Part shown: positions 43,850 to 55,512 of the stretch, piece after piece
Layout of the letters: every line of letters starts with the position of its first letter
Numbering within the stretch: position 1 is the stretch's first letter
Origin: Mytilus trossulus
Lineage: Eukaryota > Mollusca > Bivalvia > Mytilida > Mytilidae
DNA length: 64,000 nucleotides
Assembly (NCBI RefSeq): GCF_036588685.1
Contig: NC_086382.1
Coordinates: forward strand, 73,009,999-73,073,998
Direction of reading: 5' to 3'
Position numbers and translations under genes: made by a program
The notes under the pieces: model-generated
Seen by the model: the letters and a program-made list of their open reading frames with translations, nothing else
What the model was told of the DNA's origin: nothing
Database searches by the model: none

Positions 43850-44345
43850 TTATGTATTATCTTTCGTCCCTCTTTTATCTTTAAAGCGTATACGGAATAT
43901 TTATCAACTAGGTCTTTGTATCTTTCCATGAACATTTATAGGAAAAGCACGAAACGTTCATTGTCATAACCCTGGCTCATCAACTCAGACATTGGTGGCG
44001 TTTTATAACGTATGCAGCCTCAAGCTATTTAATAACAAATGAGCTAGGAAATTTATATTCTTACAGATGATGTTGGTATACTGCTGCTTAGTTGGGGGAA
44101 ATTAATAATTTCAAAATTAAAATCGTCTCGTTTGTCAAAGATTCTAGTAATGAGATGATCGTTTTTGTCAAATTCGAGGAACATGGATAAGTCTTAAAAC
44201 TAGGCAGATGAAGTTGTGTCTGTTATTTCTTTAATTTCTAGTTCTAGATGATATGTTAATGGAACCGAATCAGAAACGTTATGTAAAGAACATCATCAAT
44301 ATATCTGAAAGGAAAAATTAAGTTTTTGGCTTCTTAAAATGTTCA
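43850..44345 (-). pseudogene. Penelope-like element remnant (copy H), a separate subfamily
   Basis: On the - strand, from about 44345: FSFRYIDDVL near 44300, a LELEIKEIT-like stretch, NETILILKLLISPN-like sequence where others have DDFNFPIVNFP, and finally MFMERYKDLVDKYSVYALKI at 43875-43935, equivalent to the FYGRHHELVDRY end of copies A, B and D. Stops and frameshifts interrupt it throughout. It differs enough from copies A, B and D to be another lineage. Confidence 0.65.
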
Positions 44346-44384
44346 GTATTTTTCCTTGGTTGATGTAGTGCATAAGTGGTGCTC

Positions 44385-44590
44385 GTTTTATATAGATTAG
44401 ACCGTTGGTTTTCCCGTTGGAATGGTCTTACACCAGTAATTTTTTGGGGGGCCCTTTATAGCCTCCCGTTCGGTGTGAGACAAGGCTCCGTGTTCAAGAC
44501 AGTACCTTGACCTATAATGGTTAACTTTAACAAATTGTAACTTGTATGGAGAGTTGTCTCATTGGAACTTATACCACATCATCTATCTAT
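44385..44590 (-). repeat. Family M dispersed repeat
   Basis: ATATAGATTAGACCGTTGGT, GGGGGGCCCTTTATAGCC and the end CATTGGAACTTATACCACAT. Confidence 0.75.
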
Positions 44591-45689
44591 TTAGATAATA
44601 TTAACGTTAAACCACAGATAAACACGCAATTTACTCAAAATGACCAACAGAATTAGATGACTAAAAGCAGTAAGCGAAAGTCAGGAAACAATGAATCGGC
44701 GAGGAGAACATCAACACACTTTCGTAAGTCAAGTTTAAACTGGAGTTAAAGCATGCAGAGAGATTGTTACCATCGTACGCAGGTGCAAGAAAAGTAATCA
44801 TTAGGTTTGCCAACAGCGACTTATGTCGAAGACAAGACAACAAAAGCACATCTGTAAAATATCTACTCTTTTGACAAGTTTGTTTATCTGTTCTCCAAGT
44901 GTATACTTATATGTATATATAACCTCATGTTTTGTAGATACGACCACAAAAAGGGGTCAACGTACATTTACTTAACAAAACATATTAGATTTGTGACTTA
45001 GGGTCATGTAGATTTAGATGTTTAATTTTTCACGAAAATGATTTATGAGTTTGATAGACACAACAACAACACAGAACAACTACAATACTTTCCCGTGGTA
45101 TCGAGAGAATCAGCTGTCAACGTTATTACACTGTCAGAAAAGAACTCTATGTGATACAAATCTTATCAAAATATGTATATATTATACACAGTTATTATAA
45201 ACTTTCCAACTGAGTATTTCATAAATCTCAGGTGGACCTCCAATACTGCTATGAATAATATTAAAAACTTCATTTGTCAAATGTTGGAAAATAATATGGT
45301 TTTGTTTATTCAAGCTTTTCTTCCTTGTTTGAATATTCATATGCTTTTCCCTAGTAAGACTTAAAATTGAACTTTTCTATTCTGTCTTTACTTCTGATTA
45401 TTCATGAAATATAATAATTATAATAATGATATATGCTAACCATTATGTTAACTACTATTATTTCGTAGGTTGACATATGAAGATCGAAGAATACCATAAA
45501 AGTGAAACAGAAATAACACAAATGTGTACGCGTTGAGGATTTCCATGTTAATGCGAAAGTATAATTTTTCTCTCTGAATTTGGTATAATCATTGGTGGAA
45601 TTATACAATAAACTCAAAGCATGACATAAAATATAACAAAAACTATCTTAGAAACATGCAGATTAGAAGTATTTAAAGTTAATCTTATA
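44591..45689. other. Interval without recognised features
   Basis: Contains open frames such as 44661-44849 (-) with no recognisable domain, and AT-rich sequence. Confidence 0.35.
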
Positions 45690-45976
45690 TTTAACATTGC
45701 CATAAAAACGGAAGGTTTGGCTAGCCACAAAACCAGGTTTAATCCACTTCTTTTTTTCTTAAAATGTTCTGTATCAAGTCAGGAAAATGATCATTGTTAT
45801 ATCATTGTTCTTTTCTGAGTGTTTAATTTTAATGTTTTGTTTCTGTTGTGCCGTAGTTCTCCTCTTATATTTGATGTGTTTCCCTTATTTTTAGTTTGTA
45901 ACTCGGATTTGAGTTTTCTCAATCGATTAATTTCGAACAGCGGTAAACTACTGTTGCCTTTATTTAAAGTTTTCTT
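45690..45976 (+). repeat. Family G dispersed repeat
   Basis: GGCTAGCCACAAAACCAGGT, GTATCAAGTCAGGAAAATG, GTGTTTCCCTTATTTTTAGT and the end GAACAGCGGTAAACTACTGT. Confidence 0.65.
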
Positions 45977-46090
45977 TCATCTATGTACGCTTGAATATGT
46001 AGATGGAAGAAAACATTTAAGATTGACTTGATGTACATATTTCGTAGATGTTTTTTGTTCTATTTTATGGTTGAACTTTCACTTTTTAAT

Positions 46091-46260
46091 CGTTCTACTT
46101 GAATACATATATCCTGTTGATTTGTTCTTTATATAAGTTTCGGTTATTGATATTAGCCTTTCCTTTGGGTACACTCAAGACCACGTAAGGAACGCTAATA
46201 TCAAAAAGCGAAAATGCGTTAAAGAACGAATCAACAAGATATATATATTGAAGTAAAACG
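46091..46260. mobile_element. Foldback MITE, 67-bp arms
   Basis: 46091-46157 and 46194-46260 are inverted copies (outer CGTTCTACTT / AAGTAAAACG, inner TGATATTAGC / GCTAATATCA) around a 36-bp centre. Nearly the whole 170 bp would fold into one hairpin. Confidence 0.75.
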
Positions 46261-48754
46261 AATACAAGGGAAACAAAAATACAGCAATCTATAATACCAA
46301 ATTACATGTAATCCAAGAACCCAAGGTTGGTGGTCGCAAACTGCGTTGCAAGTATCATGTTCTTTAAACAATATAAAAGATAATTTAATATTTTATTTTG
46401 TGTTATACCATTACACCGTCAGCAGTGATGTTTAAGCGATACATTATTTACACTTTACTCAATTTTAATGTTTACATGTCCTACATTATATATACTACAC
46501 CTCGATGTAAAAAAGTGTGACAGGTGTCCCCGAAAGATTCAAATCTGTTATACGAAATAGAATATAATTTATCATTGGATTCGGGTAGTTAGTCACTAAG
46601 AAAGAAATAAAAAGACGGGAATGGATCTCGTTCAGAACAAACTTATTTATATTCAAACAGTGTGCACTTCTCTCCATGATGATAATATTTCAATTACAGC
46701 ATATAAAGCATTTATTTCATTTCATACGGGCATGTCTAAGAAAAAGGAATTTCATTTTGTTTTTCTTTGTTTGACTTATAAGATAATTCGACTGTATGAG
46801 TTTAATGAAAGAAAAATGCAAAAATAAACATTACTGCAGACTTAAAAATTATGTAGGTCTAGTTTTCAATGAAAATCGAAATAAATAGTAAATGAAAAAA
46901 ATAGTGAATGTATTTCCAAGTTCATTTTAGATTTTAAATAAGCGTAGAAACTATAATTTACGACCTTCAGACAGCAACAAAGCATTGCACACTCAAACTG
47001 GTATAGCTAGATGTCAATATATGGTCTGTAGAGGGTCATAAGCTGTCAAATTCATGTTCACTGATTTTAATCAGCTTTTTATATTTGACTGCTAACATAC
47101 TAAAACGAACATCCAAATTATAAAAAAATCTCAAATGCACAATTTACGAAGCATGTTCTCAATAAAGTATATCAGCATTTCATGTGTAAGTTAGTCTTCA
47201 TGCAATCTAAGTTATCATCGAGGTGACCTCCGAAGATTCCAAACGTTCATATAACCCGATAATAACATAAAAAAAGAAATAAATAGATAGCGAGCACATT
47301 CAATTGGTGGATTTTCCTAGGTCAATTTCATATTTCAGGTTCAAAGAAATTTTCGGAATCCTAGAAATATTTTACATCTGACATACGACTACCGAGGTTC
47401 AAAGACAGGCACGCGAACTTGATTTGTTTCCAAGGTACCAAAGTCATTTGATAACAGAATATGATGATCAACCCTCGAAATAAATAAAAATTTGTAAGAT
47501 TTTTCGGAATCCTTATATTATTTATACAACACATCGGTAAATGATGCACAATCATTCTACAAAGAAATGAAAATATCCAATTGCGTTTGTTAGAAGCAGA
47601 AAATTATGCTTATATAATTAAAAAAAACATTAATGTTTGTCCTGAAATGTAAACATAAGACCGAATAATGTCTTTATTTACGATTTGGGAGGTTTTACAG
47701 TCAATGAAAGGCCATGACTATAATCAGAAATTGAATGAACGCTAGATTATAATCAGAAAGGGGATAGAAAGGTCAAGATTATATCTTCAGAAGGATCAAA
47801 AGGTTAAGAGACTACAATAAAAAGCGCTCTGGTTGAATTAATGACGCAGAAAGATATACATAAATTATTAAAGTATATGCAAATATTGTAAACAAGTGCA
47901 AATTATAAAGAAATAACATAACAAGCAAATTTTCAAATGTTCGTATCCTATCACTGTTGCTAATTTACCAAAGAGTCAAATATTTCTCCTCTTCCTCGCA
48001 TATCTCGAATAGATACACACATTGAATAGATACAAAAGTAAAATGCACATACATATATATGTTATAAATATGTCAGGCAATGTAAACTTCAATGGATGTG
48101 TCGTTAGATATTTTTTGTTATATCCAGCTTGTAAATGGACCCAAATTTATATATGTGAATTTCGTTAACACTTGTGTGACATGTTTAAAGGGAAGATCAA
48201 AGGGTATAGTGTTGCAATTCGTTACACAAATTTCATACACCATATTTGGCTGAACCTAAAGCAATTGGGTTTGCATGGTAACAGTAGTATTGGTAGCCTA
48301 AAGTTCAACATAACAGCGGGTCACCTTCGGATCTTAATGCTTACCCTAAACGTAGACCCATGTGCTGTCAAGAATATTTTGGATATACAACAATTGTTTC
48401 GATCTGGTTTATACGTGTTTTAACTTTTGAAAAGCGGTATTCTACTGTTGCCTTTATTTGATCTATTTTAATGTCAATAAGATATATATCAAGTTGCAAA
48501 TCAATTTTTCTGTAGTCTCAAAGGATACATTTGTGTCAAATTCTGTCTTTTTGAATTAAGGATCTTTAATTATCATCAATGAATTCGGCTAAAACGTGGA
48601 ATAGAAAGCCATATATATATAGCATTTGAGATTACTGTCATGAAACACTATATCCAATACGTAAGATCTCTAAACTATGGGTTAGTCAATACAAAAAAGC
48701 CGTATGTTATTCTGGCGATTTTATAGTAACGTTAGTGATGATATCATCCATAAA
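46261..48754. other. Interval without recognised genes
   Basis: 47040-47130 shares a motif with 360-400. 48405-48465 resembles the end of family G (AAAGCGGTATTCTACTGTTG). The open frames at 46621 and 48172 (+) have no recognisable domain. Confidence 0.35.
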
Positions 48755-48950
48755 AAGTAAAATAACAAAAGTACCGAACTCTTAAGAAATTTAAAAGCGA
48801 ACTTCCCTTATCAAATGACAAAATCAAAAACTCAAACACACAAATCGGATGAGTACAACTGTCAAAGTCCTGATTTGGTACCAGCATTTCCTTACGTAGA
48901 AAATGGTGAGTAAAATAGCTAGCTCAACCTCAAACCTGTTTGACCATTCC
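48755..48950 (+). repeat. Family T dispersed repeat
   Basis: AAAAAGTAAAATAACAAAAG, ACTCTTAAGAAATTTAAAAG, AAATGACAAAATCAAAAACT, GGTACCAGCATTTCC, AATAGCTAGCTCAACC. Confidence 0.65.
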
Positions 48951-50964
48951 AACAAGGTTGTGGATATTTAAGAAATAGCGATATTATCACTAAAAGTGCT
49001 GTTCAGGCATTTTCCTTACAGTCAAATCATTGTTAAACAGTTTTTTCAAGAACGTAGTTTGTACAGCTGCAGAAGTCTGAATATAGATTTCACTGATCTT
49101 ACCTGACTGTAAGCGAACTGTCTGAACTGTCATGAGTTTACCGCAGTCCGGATATTAACCGAAAGAATGAAAATGTATAAATAATAATTAAGTGTTCAGT
49201 CTTTTTAACTGTTCAGTTCAAAATGTCTGTTTCAAATAGTAAATGTATTGCTAGTCTACTTTTTAGGTCAATGATAGATCTCATAACATATTTATAGATC
49301 GACTAGTTTTACTTCGTTTTGAATGCATGCGCTATTGTCGTTTTACTGGGTGTCTGTGTGCATGGACATATAAACAACAAAAGTAAAATAGTTACAATCA
49401 ACAACCAGATTGATATAAAAATGGAAAAAATCGAAAACAAAATTAACCAGACATATACCATTTACTAGATTGTGGAACGTATCAATTGATAGAATGCTAC
49501 GAAAGGATATAAAATGTGTTCAGTTTGCCTAATGCGAAACAAACTGTCCAATATAGTAACCTACTCAGGAAAATAAAATGCAAACAGGACTTAAACAAGG
49601 TCAGTCTGACTTAAAAGAATATATCTTTTTTTAAATTTGAGCTTTATCTTTCGTAAAAAATTGAATAGTTATAAATTACTTATGACTGCATCAACCATAT
49701 ATAATTACTTAGCTGTAATATATACCATCTTACCTGCAACGTTAAATAATAGAATCATAAAACATATCACATATAAAATCCATAGAACATACAGGGATTG
49801 TTTCATCTTGGTATGTTTTCAGCCATAAATGTCTCATTTATTTTCCGCTAATAGTGATAAATACAAACACAAACAAAAAAATCAAGTAAGGGGCGTTGAC
49901 CTAGATGATTTACGCTACCAAAGAAATCAACATTGAAGTTTTGCATTTGGTCTTCAGTAACGTGTCATAGTAAATTTAAAATTCCATTTGCTGATGATAT
50001 GATAGACAGATACACTGAACCTGATGAACACATGTTTAATGTGAAGGAAAGGAGGTACCCGTAAAATGAGATACAAAGACACACGAGACAGACACGAATA
50101 TAGAAAATTCAACAAACTTGTTTTTAACAAATATTTTCAATGTCGCCTTTGTTTACTCATAAATATTTAAATAACTTTGCACATAAATTTTGTTTTTTAA
50201 ATAGTTTCACTTAATCTTCGCTGTATGAGTGGATACCAGAGTTAAATAATGCTAGGGATATCAAAACATAACGTATAAATCATCATCCAATTTCTACCTA
50301 AGATAACATCTAATAACGTCTTTCAAATTAATTTTTCGACTACTTTAACTGAAACAAATAATTAGATTTTGATGTGTTTATTGATTTTGTAACGTCAATT
50401 CTCCATAAAATTCATTTACGTTATTTATGATTGATGGTTTTGTACCAATTCACATTTTAAATAAAAATACTTTTATTCGTTATACATGTCTTCCATAATT
50501 TTATAAAATATCTGCTCTTTTTCGATCTCTCGTTCTGAATATGGGTGAAATATTTGCTTTTGGAAGTTCTGCAAACTCTAATCAATCGATTTTTCTGTTT
50601 TAAATCAACATTAATAATTGCACGTAATTATATTTTGTCTTCAATGAAAAATATGTCCAAAAATTAGAATGGTACAAGGCACAGATCTAGTCAAAACTAG
50701 TGTATTTCAATGTTCAATAATTCGAATTCAGGAAATCCATAAAACATTGAGAACCGCCTTTAATATTTCAGGACCTCCTTTTATTGGTTTCGTGATATCC
50801 TTATATATGCTATAATTTAGAAGGTTCCGAATATCCTTAATATTTATGGAGCTCCATAATCATATATTTCAGGACCTCCAAATATCCTCAAATAATGTCA
50901 TGACCACTACAGTTTGTTTTTAGGGTATCACGGAATAAGTTTGATAATAGCTTTTGAAACATAC
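48951..50964. other. AT-rich interval, nothing recognised
   Basis: No gene, RNA or clear repeat boundary. Around 50690-50895 short AGGACCTCC and GGAGCTCC motifs repeat. Confidence 0.35.
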
Positions 50965-51470
50965 AACAGTTGAGCCCTTTTATCCATTCGTTGGATGCGT
51001 TTGGACTTTTGATTTTGGACTATCCTTTTTGAATTTTCCTCGGAGTTCAGTATTTTTGTGTTTTTGACTTTTTTATACAGATGACGCACCAACATTGAAA
51101 ATATAAAAGACAGCTTTGTGTGCCACTGACAGTCAAATCCTTACCAGCAAAATTGCATGCTTAAAAACTACTAGTCGTGGTTTCATTCAAATAAGGCTGT
51201 CATAGTTTTCTGCAAATCGAACCTAAACAAAAAACTGAACCAAGCAATCAATAGAGACAACAGTAGTATACCGCTGTTAAAAAGTCATACGTCGATTGAA
51301 TGAAACAAAATCCGGGTAACAAACTAAAACCGAGGGAAACTCATCAACTATAAGAGGACAACCACAAACAACATAAACACTGAAGTGCAACAAAAACAAA
51401 CGACAATACTTATATTGAAACGAACTATTAGAAAACAACTGCCATATTCCTGACCTGGTACAGGACAATT
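50965..51470 (-). repeat. Family T fragment and family G copy
   Basis: 50965-51075: TTATCCATTCGTTGGATGCG, TTTGAATTTTCCTCGGAG. 51255-51470: reversed family G (AGTAGTATACCGCTGTTAAA, AAAACCGAGGGAAAC, TTCCTGACCTGGTACAGG). Confidence 0.6.
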
Positions 51471-51474
51471 TAAG

Positions 51475-51905
51475 ACAAGAGTGCACACGCTGAAACGTCT
51501 CGCCTTCTTTACTAACCATTGATATTTTGTTGAGTCCTTATATAAATCTTTGACCACTAAACAAAAAAAAATAGGTTGAGGTCAAGTTCAGATGACATCT
51601 GCCAGTTGGACATGTACACCTTACCATCATTCCATTTACCAAATATACCAGACTTACTACTTAAAGTATTTGAGATATATGGACTTACCACCAAAAAATA
51701 ACCTTGTTCACTGATCCATGAAATGAGATCGGGCATGAGAACCTTGCAAGGTACGCACAATACAAAATATAATTATCATATTAATTATAATAAGTAAGAA
51801 AAAAGTATTAAAAAAGTTCGTAACTTTTTAAGTAGTCACTCAACAATGAAAATGAAGTCAAAGACAGTGGTCATGTGACAGTCGGAAACTTCGAAACATA
51901 AAGCA
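51475..51905 (+). repeat. Family S repeat, copy 1
   Basis: Head ACAAGAGTGCACACGCTGAA, then units with GATGACATCTGCCAGTTGG and CATGTACACCTTACC, then AACCTTGTTCACTGATCCA and GAACCTTGCAAGGTACGC. It lacks the hairpin tail of copies 2 and 3. Confidence 0.65.
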
Positions 51906-51934
51906 TCTATATATATATACATATATATATATAC

Positions 51935-52406
51935 ACGAGTCTAAATTGAAAACTACGTTCAAACCTATGACTGCGTTGGATAAAAACCGCAATTTTTATA
52001 CGTGTGCATGTCAAACAAATTTCGTTGTAGAAGGGTCTAAAAACAGCACTAAAAGATGTAACAAAATGGATCTTAATATAAATTTAATACGTCACAGAAA
52101 GAAAAAAAAATGTTAACTTGTGGACAGGATGTTGTGCCACAAACATTCGGTGTCAATATTTCTTTAGTACACCATATCCGGATTTCGACAATAAATGTCT
52201 CTTCAGTGATGTTAGGGATCGAAACGGTTTTTGGAAGGCCATATAAAAAGTACCCTCATTTTTAGATTAACTCTTGAATTTTAAGAGTCAATATATAGGA
52301 TGAACGGATCATATAAACCGGAGGGAAAATATGATACATGCCCAAACAAAAAATATAAACGAGTCTAAATTGAAAACTACGTTCAAACCTATGACTGCGT
52401 TGGATA
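51935..52406 (+). repeat. Modular repeat: 48-bp block at both ends, 69-bp block inside
   Basis: A 48-bp block (ACGAGTCTAAATTG...GCGTTGGATA) occurs identically at 51935-51982 and 52359-52406. After the first copy comes a 69-bp block (TAAAAACCGCAATTTTTATA...AACAGCAC, 51981-52049) that recurs identically at 57887-57955 without the 48-bp block. Confidence 0.8.
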
Positions 52407-52599
52407 ATCAAAGCGCGAAAGCGCTGTAAAGGCAGTTAATTACAGGTTGTGTGTATTTCTAGTCCAGTTATATCATTATCTTCCATAGAACAGAGGTGGT
52501 TTGCAGAATTTAAGATTTAGAGTTCTTTTGTACCTAGTTCACCTATATCTTATTCTACTGTTTACAGAATATTATCTGTGCCTCCCATGAAATGCATTT

Positions 52600-52675
52600 T
52601 TAGCCATGGCCTTGTCAGTTTGCTTTAAATTTATGAGTTTGACTGTCCCTTTGGTGTCTTTCGTCACTCTTCATT
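52600..52675 (+). repeat. Remnant of PLE 3' tail
   Basis: TTAGCCATGGCCTTGTCAGT, ATGAGTTTGACTGTCCCTTT, GTGTCTTTCGTC, as in copies A, B and D. Confidence 0.7.
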
Positions 52676-53089
52676 AGACATGTATAAGAACTTTTCCTTT
52701 TCAATATAAATAGACTATTTTTAATTATTAATTGTACATGCATATGCATATTCTATGACTCCCATAAAAAATAGTTCACAAAGATTGACTAGTCTCTGTA
52801 CTGTGTGCATAGCAACATCAAGTAACATAATGGTAAATGTACATAGTAACATGTCAACTTTTTTGATGACCATACCTGCCAACTGTCAGTATTTGCAGAG
52901 TATTTCCCCCATCGAGCTGGAGGCTCTCAAATGGAAATTTTGTAAGAGCAATTTTGTCGACTATTTTAAAGAAAACAATTAATTCAACAATGGCTATGAG
53001 CTTGTTAATGCACAAAGAAGCCAAAAACCACATTAGAATATATTTGAAGGGAATCGCCCCACTTTTTCATTAACTCGCCCCACTTTAAA

Positions 53090-54820
53090 AACAAGAGTGC
53101 ACACACTGAAATGTCTCGCCTTCTTTACTAATCATTGATATTATGTTGATAGTCCTAATCATAAAGCTTTATTACAACTGTCACATAATCTTAATATAAA
53201 CCAAGAAAACTAAACATTGACCTTTGAACCATGAAAATGAGGTCAAGGTCAAATAAACTATGCCAGGTAGGCATGTTAGTGTACAGCTAACAATTCTTCC
53301 ATACAACAAATAAAATTGACTAATTGCTTATAGTTTAAGAAAAACAGACCAAAACACAAAAGCTTAACACTGAGCAATGAACCGTAAAAAATGAGATCAA
53401 GGTCAAATAAAACCTGCACGACTGGCATGTAGATCATGAAATATTTCCATATACCAAATATAGTTGACCTATTGCATATAGTATTAGAAAAAAAGGCCAA
53501 AACTCAAAAACTTAACTTTGACCACTGAACCATGAAAATGAGGTCAAGGTCATATGACACCTGCCAGGTAGACCTGTACACCTTACAACCATTCCATACA
53601 CGAAATATAGAAGACCTATTGCAAAAAGTATAAGAAAAACAGACCAAAACACAAAACTTAACTATAACCACTAAACCATGAAAATGAGGTCAAGGTCAGA
53701 TGACACCTGCCAGTTGGACATGTACACCTTACAGTGCTTCCATACACCGAATATACTACAGTGTTCCAGCTAGGTTTTCAAAAGGGCAGGGTGCCAATCC
53801 TGAAAAAGGGCATTTAACGCGCGATATGATAATATGAAAAGGGCATACTTTAATAAAAGATGTTAATCAAACATTTGTGTTTATTCGTTCACAGGTTATA
53901 CAAGAACAACATCATTAGCCCATATAGAACTCTATCTTTCTACTTTTAAGGCTGAAAAACTTGTCAAGCAGCTTGTCACACAAGTTTTTTTATCATAGCT
54001 TGGCACAGTTGAACTGTGTATGCAGTATGTTTTGAAATGTGACCTGTTTCATACTGTGCCCAAGTTGTTGTATGCACATTTCTTCAAAGATAATTGCCGA
54101 CTGACCGATTCTATTTGAATTAATTAATGTTGATGATCAGTAATGACCCATCCGATAAACGGATTACCTATAACAACAGATTATGACACCAGTTGTAACC
54201 ATTGATTAACTTGGGGTCGTAAACAAAGTCGTAAACTTCCCCCCAGGTAAAATTTAGTAATTAGCGTATCATATCAATACGCACAAATTAATATGCAATC
54301 GATCTTCAAAAAAGGCAAGGCGCCCTGGAAACTGTAAAAAGGGCACAGGGCGCCACTCGGAAAAGGGCGGGCGCCGCGCCCTCTGAAAACGGCCTAGATG
54401 GAACACTGTACTAGACCTATTGCTTATAGTATCTCAGATATGGACTTAACCACCAAAACTTAACCTTGTTCGCTGATCCATGAAATGAGGTCGAGGTCAA
54501 GTGAAAACTGTCTGACGGGCAAGAGGACCTTGCAAGGTATGCACATACCAAATATAGTTATCCTATTACTTATAATAAGAGAGAATTTAACATTACAAAA
54601 AATTTTAACTTTTTTTTCAAGTAGTCGCTGAACCATGAAAATGAGGTCAAGGACATGTAACTGACGGAAACTTCGTAACATGAGGCAACCATATACAAAG
54701 TATGAAGCATCCAGGTCTCCCACCTTCTAAAATATAAAGCTTTTAAGAACTGAGCTAACATAGCCGCCGCATCACTATCCCTATGTCGAGCTTTCTGTGA
54801 CAAAAGTCGCAGGCTCGACA
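53090..54820 (+). repeat. Family S repeat, copy 2, with tandem units and hairpin tail
   Basis: Head ACAAGAGTGCACACACTGAA; at least four units of about 150-175 bp, each with ACCATGAAAATGAGGTCAAG, CCTGCCAG, TTCCATACA and GACCTATTGC. The tail has CTATGTCGAGCTTTCTG, the hairpin CTGTGACAAAAGTCGCAG (54795-54812) and an A run. It is interrupted by the element at 53759-54408. Confidence 0.75.
53759..54408. mobile_element. 650-bp non-autonomous TIR transposon with 5-bp target duplication
   Basis: Ends CAGTGTTCCAGCTAGG and (reverse complement) CAGTGTTCCATCTAGG, flanked by TACTA on both sides (53754-53758 and 54409-54413). Neighbouring tandem units show the uninterrupted site, so the duplication is well defined. 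Subterminal GGGCAGGGTGCC and GGGCGCGGCGCC motifs are inverted. No coding capacity. The 5-bp duplication argues against hAT (8 bp). Confidence 0.8.
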
Positions 54821-55512
54821 AAAAAAATGCCCCAACCTGGATTACCAAATCGCCCTACTTGTAAACTGTATTAAATCCCGTTAATATTACTCCTGCCAAC
54901 TGGTCCCACCTAATGGAAATCGGTGAAATCTAGATAAATATATTATTAACCAGGATGAATTTAGTAATGCCAACTCGCCCCACTTATGGAAAAAGATGTT
55001 ATTCCATTGAATATAAGTTCAATTCCTTATATTGCATTATGATACATTTAACAGGTTTCTTTTCAATTGTCATGCAAATAACTAAGCTTCAAAACTTAGT
55101 TATTTCTCAACAATCAGTTTTTGTTTTAGAATTATAATTTCAGTATATATCAATAATAGTAATTAAATTAATTTTCGGTTTGTTTGTATTCTGTGTAGAT
55201 TAGTTTTCATTAAAGTGATGCGAGTTTTTATTTTTAATTATATATATATATATATATTAATCTAAATATTACCGGTTTTTTTATAAGTAGTGCGAGTTGG
55301 CAGGAGTAATATTAAACATGATTTAACCAATTTCACATGTGGGCGATTTGATAAATCAGTTTGTGGCGTTTTTTTAAAAAGTGGGGCGATTAGCCAGTGG
55401 GGCGACTTGTCCTGATTCCATTTGAAGGCCCCCTTGAAGGTTTTGTATGACTATATGAACCATCTTTCACGTAAAACCCCCATGTGCATTTTGAAAAGTT
55501 GGCAGATATGTT

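Larger units (their letters stand above)
52868..55512. mobile_element. Foldback element holding nested insertions
   Basis: Ends CATACCTGCCAACT (52870-52883) and AGTTGGCAGATATG (55497-55510) are inverted. Inside, the arm ATCGCCCCACTTTTT...AATATTACTCCTGCCAAC is inverted at 55290-55410. The left arm is split: it runs 53051-53088, is interrupted by family S (53090-54820), then resumes at 54825. The internal open frames (52755-52982, 54955-55137) are not recognisable proteins. Confidence 0.65.
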
